5,750 bases of DNA from JAKEGK01 sp036507695 (GTDB lineage: Bacteria; Pseudomonadota; Gammaproteobacteria; SZUA-152). Positions 5,595 through 5,750 of this stretch are shown here, piece after piece. Within the stretch, counting starts at the first letter, position 1, and the number at the start of each line of letters is the position of its first letter. A model generated the notes under the pieces. It saw only the letters and a list, made by a program, of their open reading frames with translations. It searched no databases and had not been told where the DNA came from. Both the position numbers and the translations under genes were made by a program. The stretch lies in NCBI GenBank assembly GCA_036507695.1, contig DATCIR010000204.1, forward strand, positions 1 through 5,750. Reading direction: 5' to 3'.

Positions 5595-5610
5595 GCATTC
5601 CCACGCAGAG
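5595..5610. repeat. Half palindromic repeat, copy 4, interrupted
   Basis: GCATTCCCACGCAGAG reproduces the left arm and the start of the loop of the palindrome family in the orientation of copies 1 and 2. The expected right arm (CGTGGGAACGAG-like) is missing because the 140-bp inverted-repeat element begins at 5611. Confidence 0.75.
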
Positions 5611-5750
5611 AGACTGTGAAAGTATTAGCTCCCTCTCCCCTGTTTTGGGGAGAAGGCCGGGGTGAGGGGTAAAGAATTCAAACGTTTACACCCTCACCCA
5701 AACCCTCTCCCTCAAGGGAGAGGGCTTTAATGCGAATACTTTCACAGTCT
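5611..5750. mobile_element. MITE-like element with 16-bp terminal inverted repeats
   Basis: AGACTGTGAAAGTATT (5611-5626) is the exact reverse complement of 5735-5750, the last bases of the window. Between these ends are three hairpins. Hairpin 1 is CTCCCC/GGGGAG (5635-5640 with 5647-5652). Hairpin 2 is GGGTGAGGG/CCCTCACCC (5660-5668 with 5691-5699), extended by GTAAA/TTTAC (5669-5673 with 5685-5689) with one bulged A. Hairpin 3 is CCCTCTCCC/GGGAGAGGG (5703-5711 with 5716-5724). The element has no coding capacity and could fold into a cloverleaf. The miniature size and perfect ends point to a non-autonomous transposable element. No target duplication can be checked, since the right flank is outside the window. 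It sits in the loop of a half palindrome. Confidence 0.8.

Overview
The window looks like chromosomal DNA of an environmental gammaproteobacterium of roughly 50% GC. This rests on the iron-transport genes, on a palindromic repeat of the TTCCCACG...CGTGGGAA kind, and on a CCCTCTCCC/GGGAGAGGG-rich miniature element; both repeat types are familiar from free-living Gammaproteobacteria such as methanotrophs and sulfur oxidisers. The genus cannot be fixed from the sequence.

Left part (1-2630): two co-directional housekeeping genes for ferric-iron import. The first is a periplasmic Fe(3+)-binding protein (18-1022). The second is its double-length membrane permease (1056-2630). The ATPase gene that usually follows is absent. 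An ATG overlapping the permease stop opens only a 31-codon reading frame, and the sequence then becomes AT-rich.

Middle gap (2631-3195): no large gene. It holds short palindromes (2706-2717, 2755-2769, 3134-3145), a likely 43-residue membrane miniprotein (2778-2909), an attC-like folded site right after that gene's stop (2909-2964), and a possible promoter (3054-3081) for the next operon.

Right part (3196-5400): an accessory module. A 253-residue protein has His145 (YYSGH) and Cys199 (FYGCYTHG) placed like the catalytic dyad of caspase-like (clan CD) cysteine peptidases. Sixteen bases later comes a 202-residue lipoprotein with four conserved cysteines. A 752-753 bp unit (tail of the peptidase gene, lipoprotein gene, palindrome) is then repeated in tandem. 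It gives a second lipoprotein that matches the first at both ends but differs strongly in the middle. A 26-base remnant of a third copy follows. My preferred reading, an inference, is a secreted caspase-like effector with duplicated, diversifying immunity lipoproteins.

Far right (5401-5750): repeat DNA. It contains an inverted copy of the palindrome, about 135 bp without a credible gene, and half a palindrome interrupted by a 140-bp MITE-like element. That element has 16-bp perfect terminal inverted repeats and three internal hairpins, and it ends exactly at the window edge.
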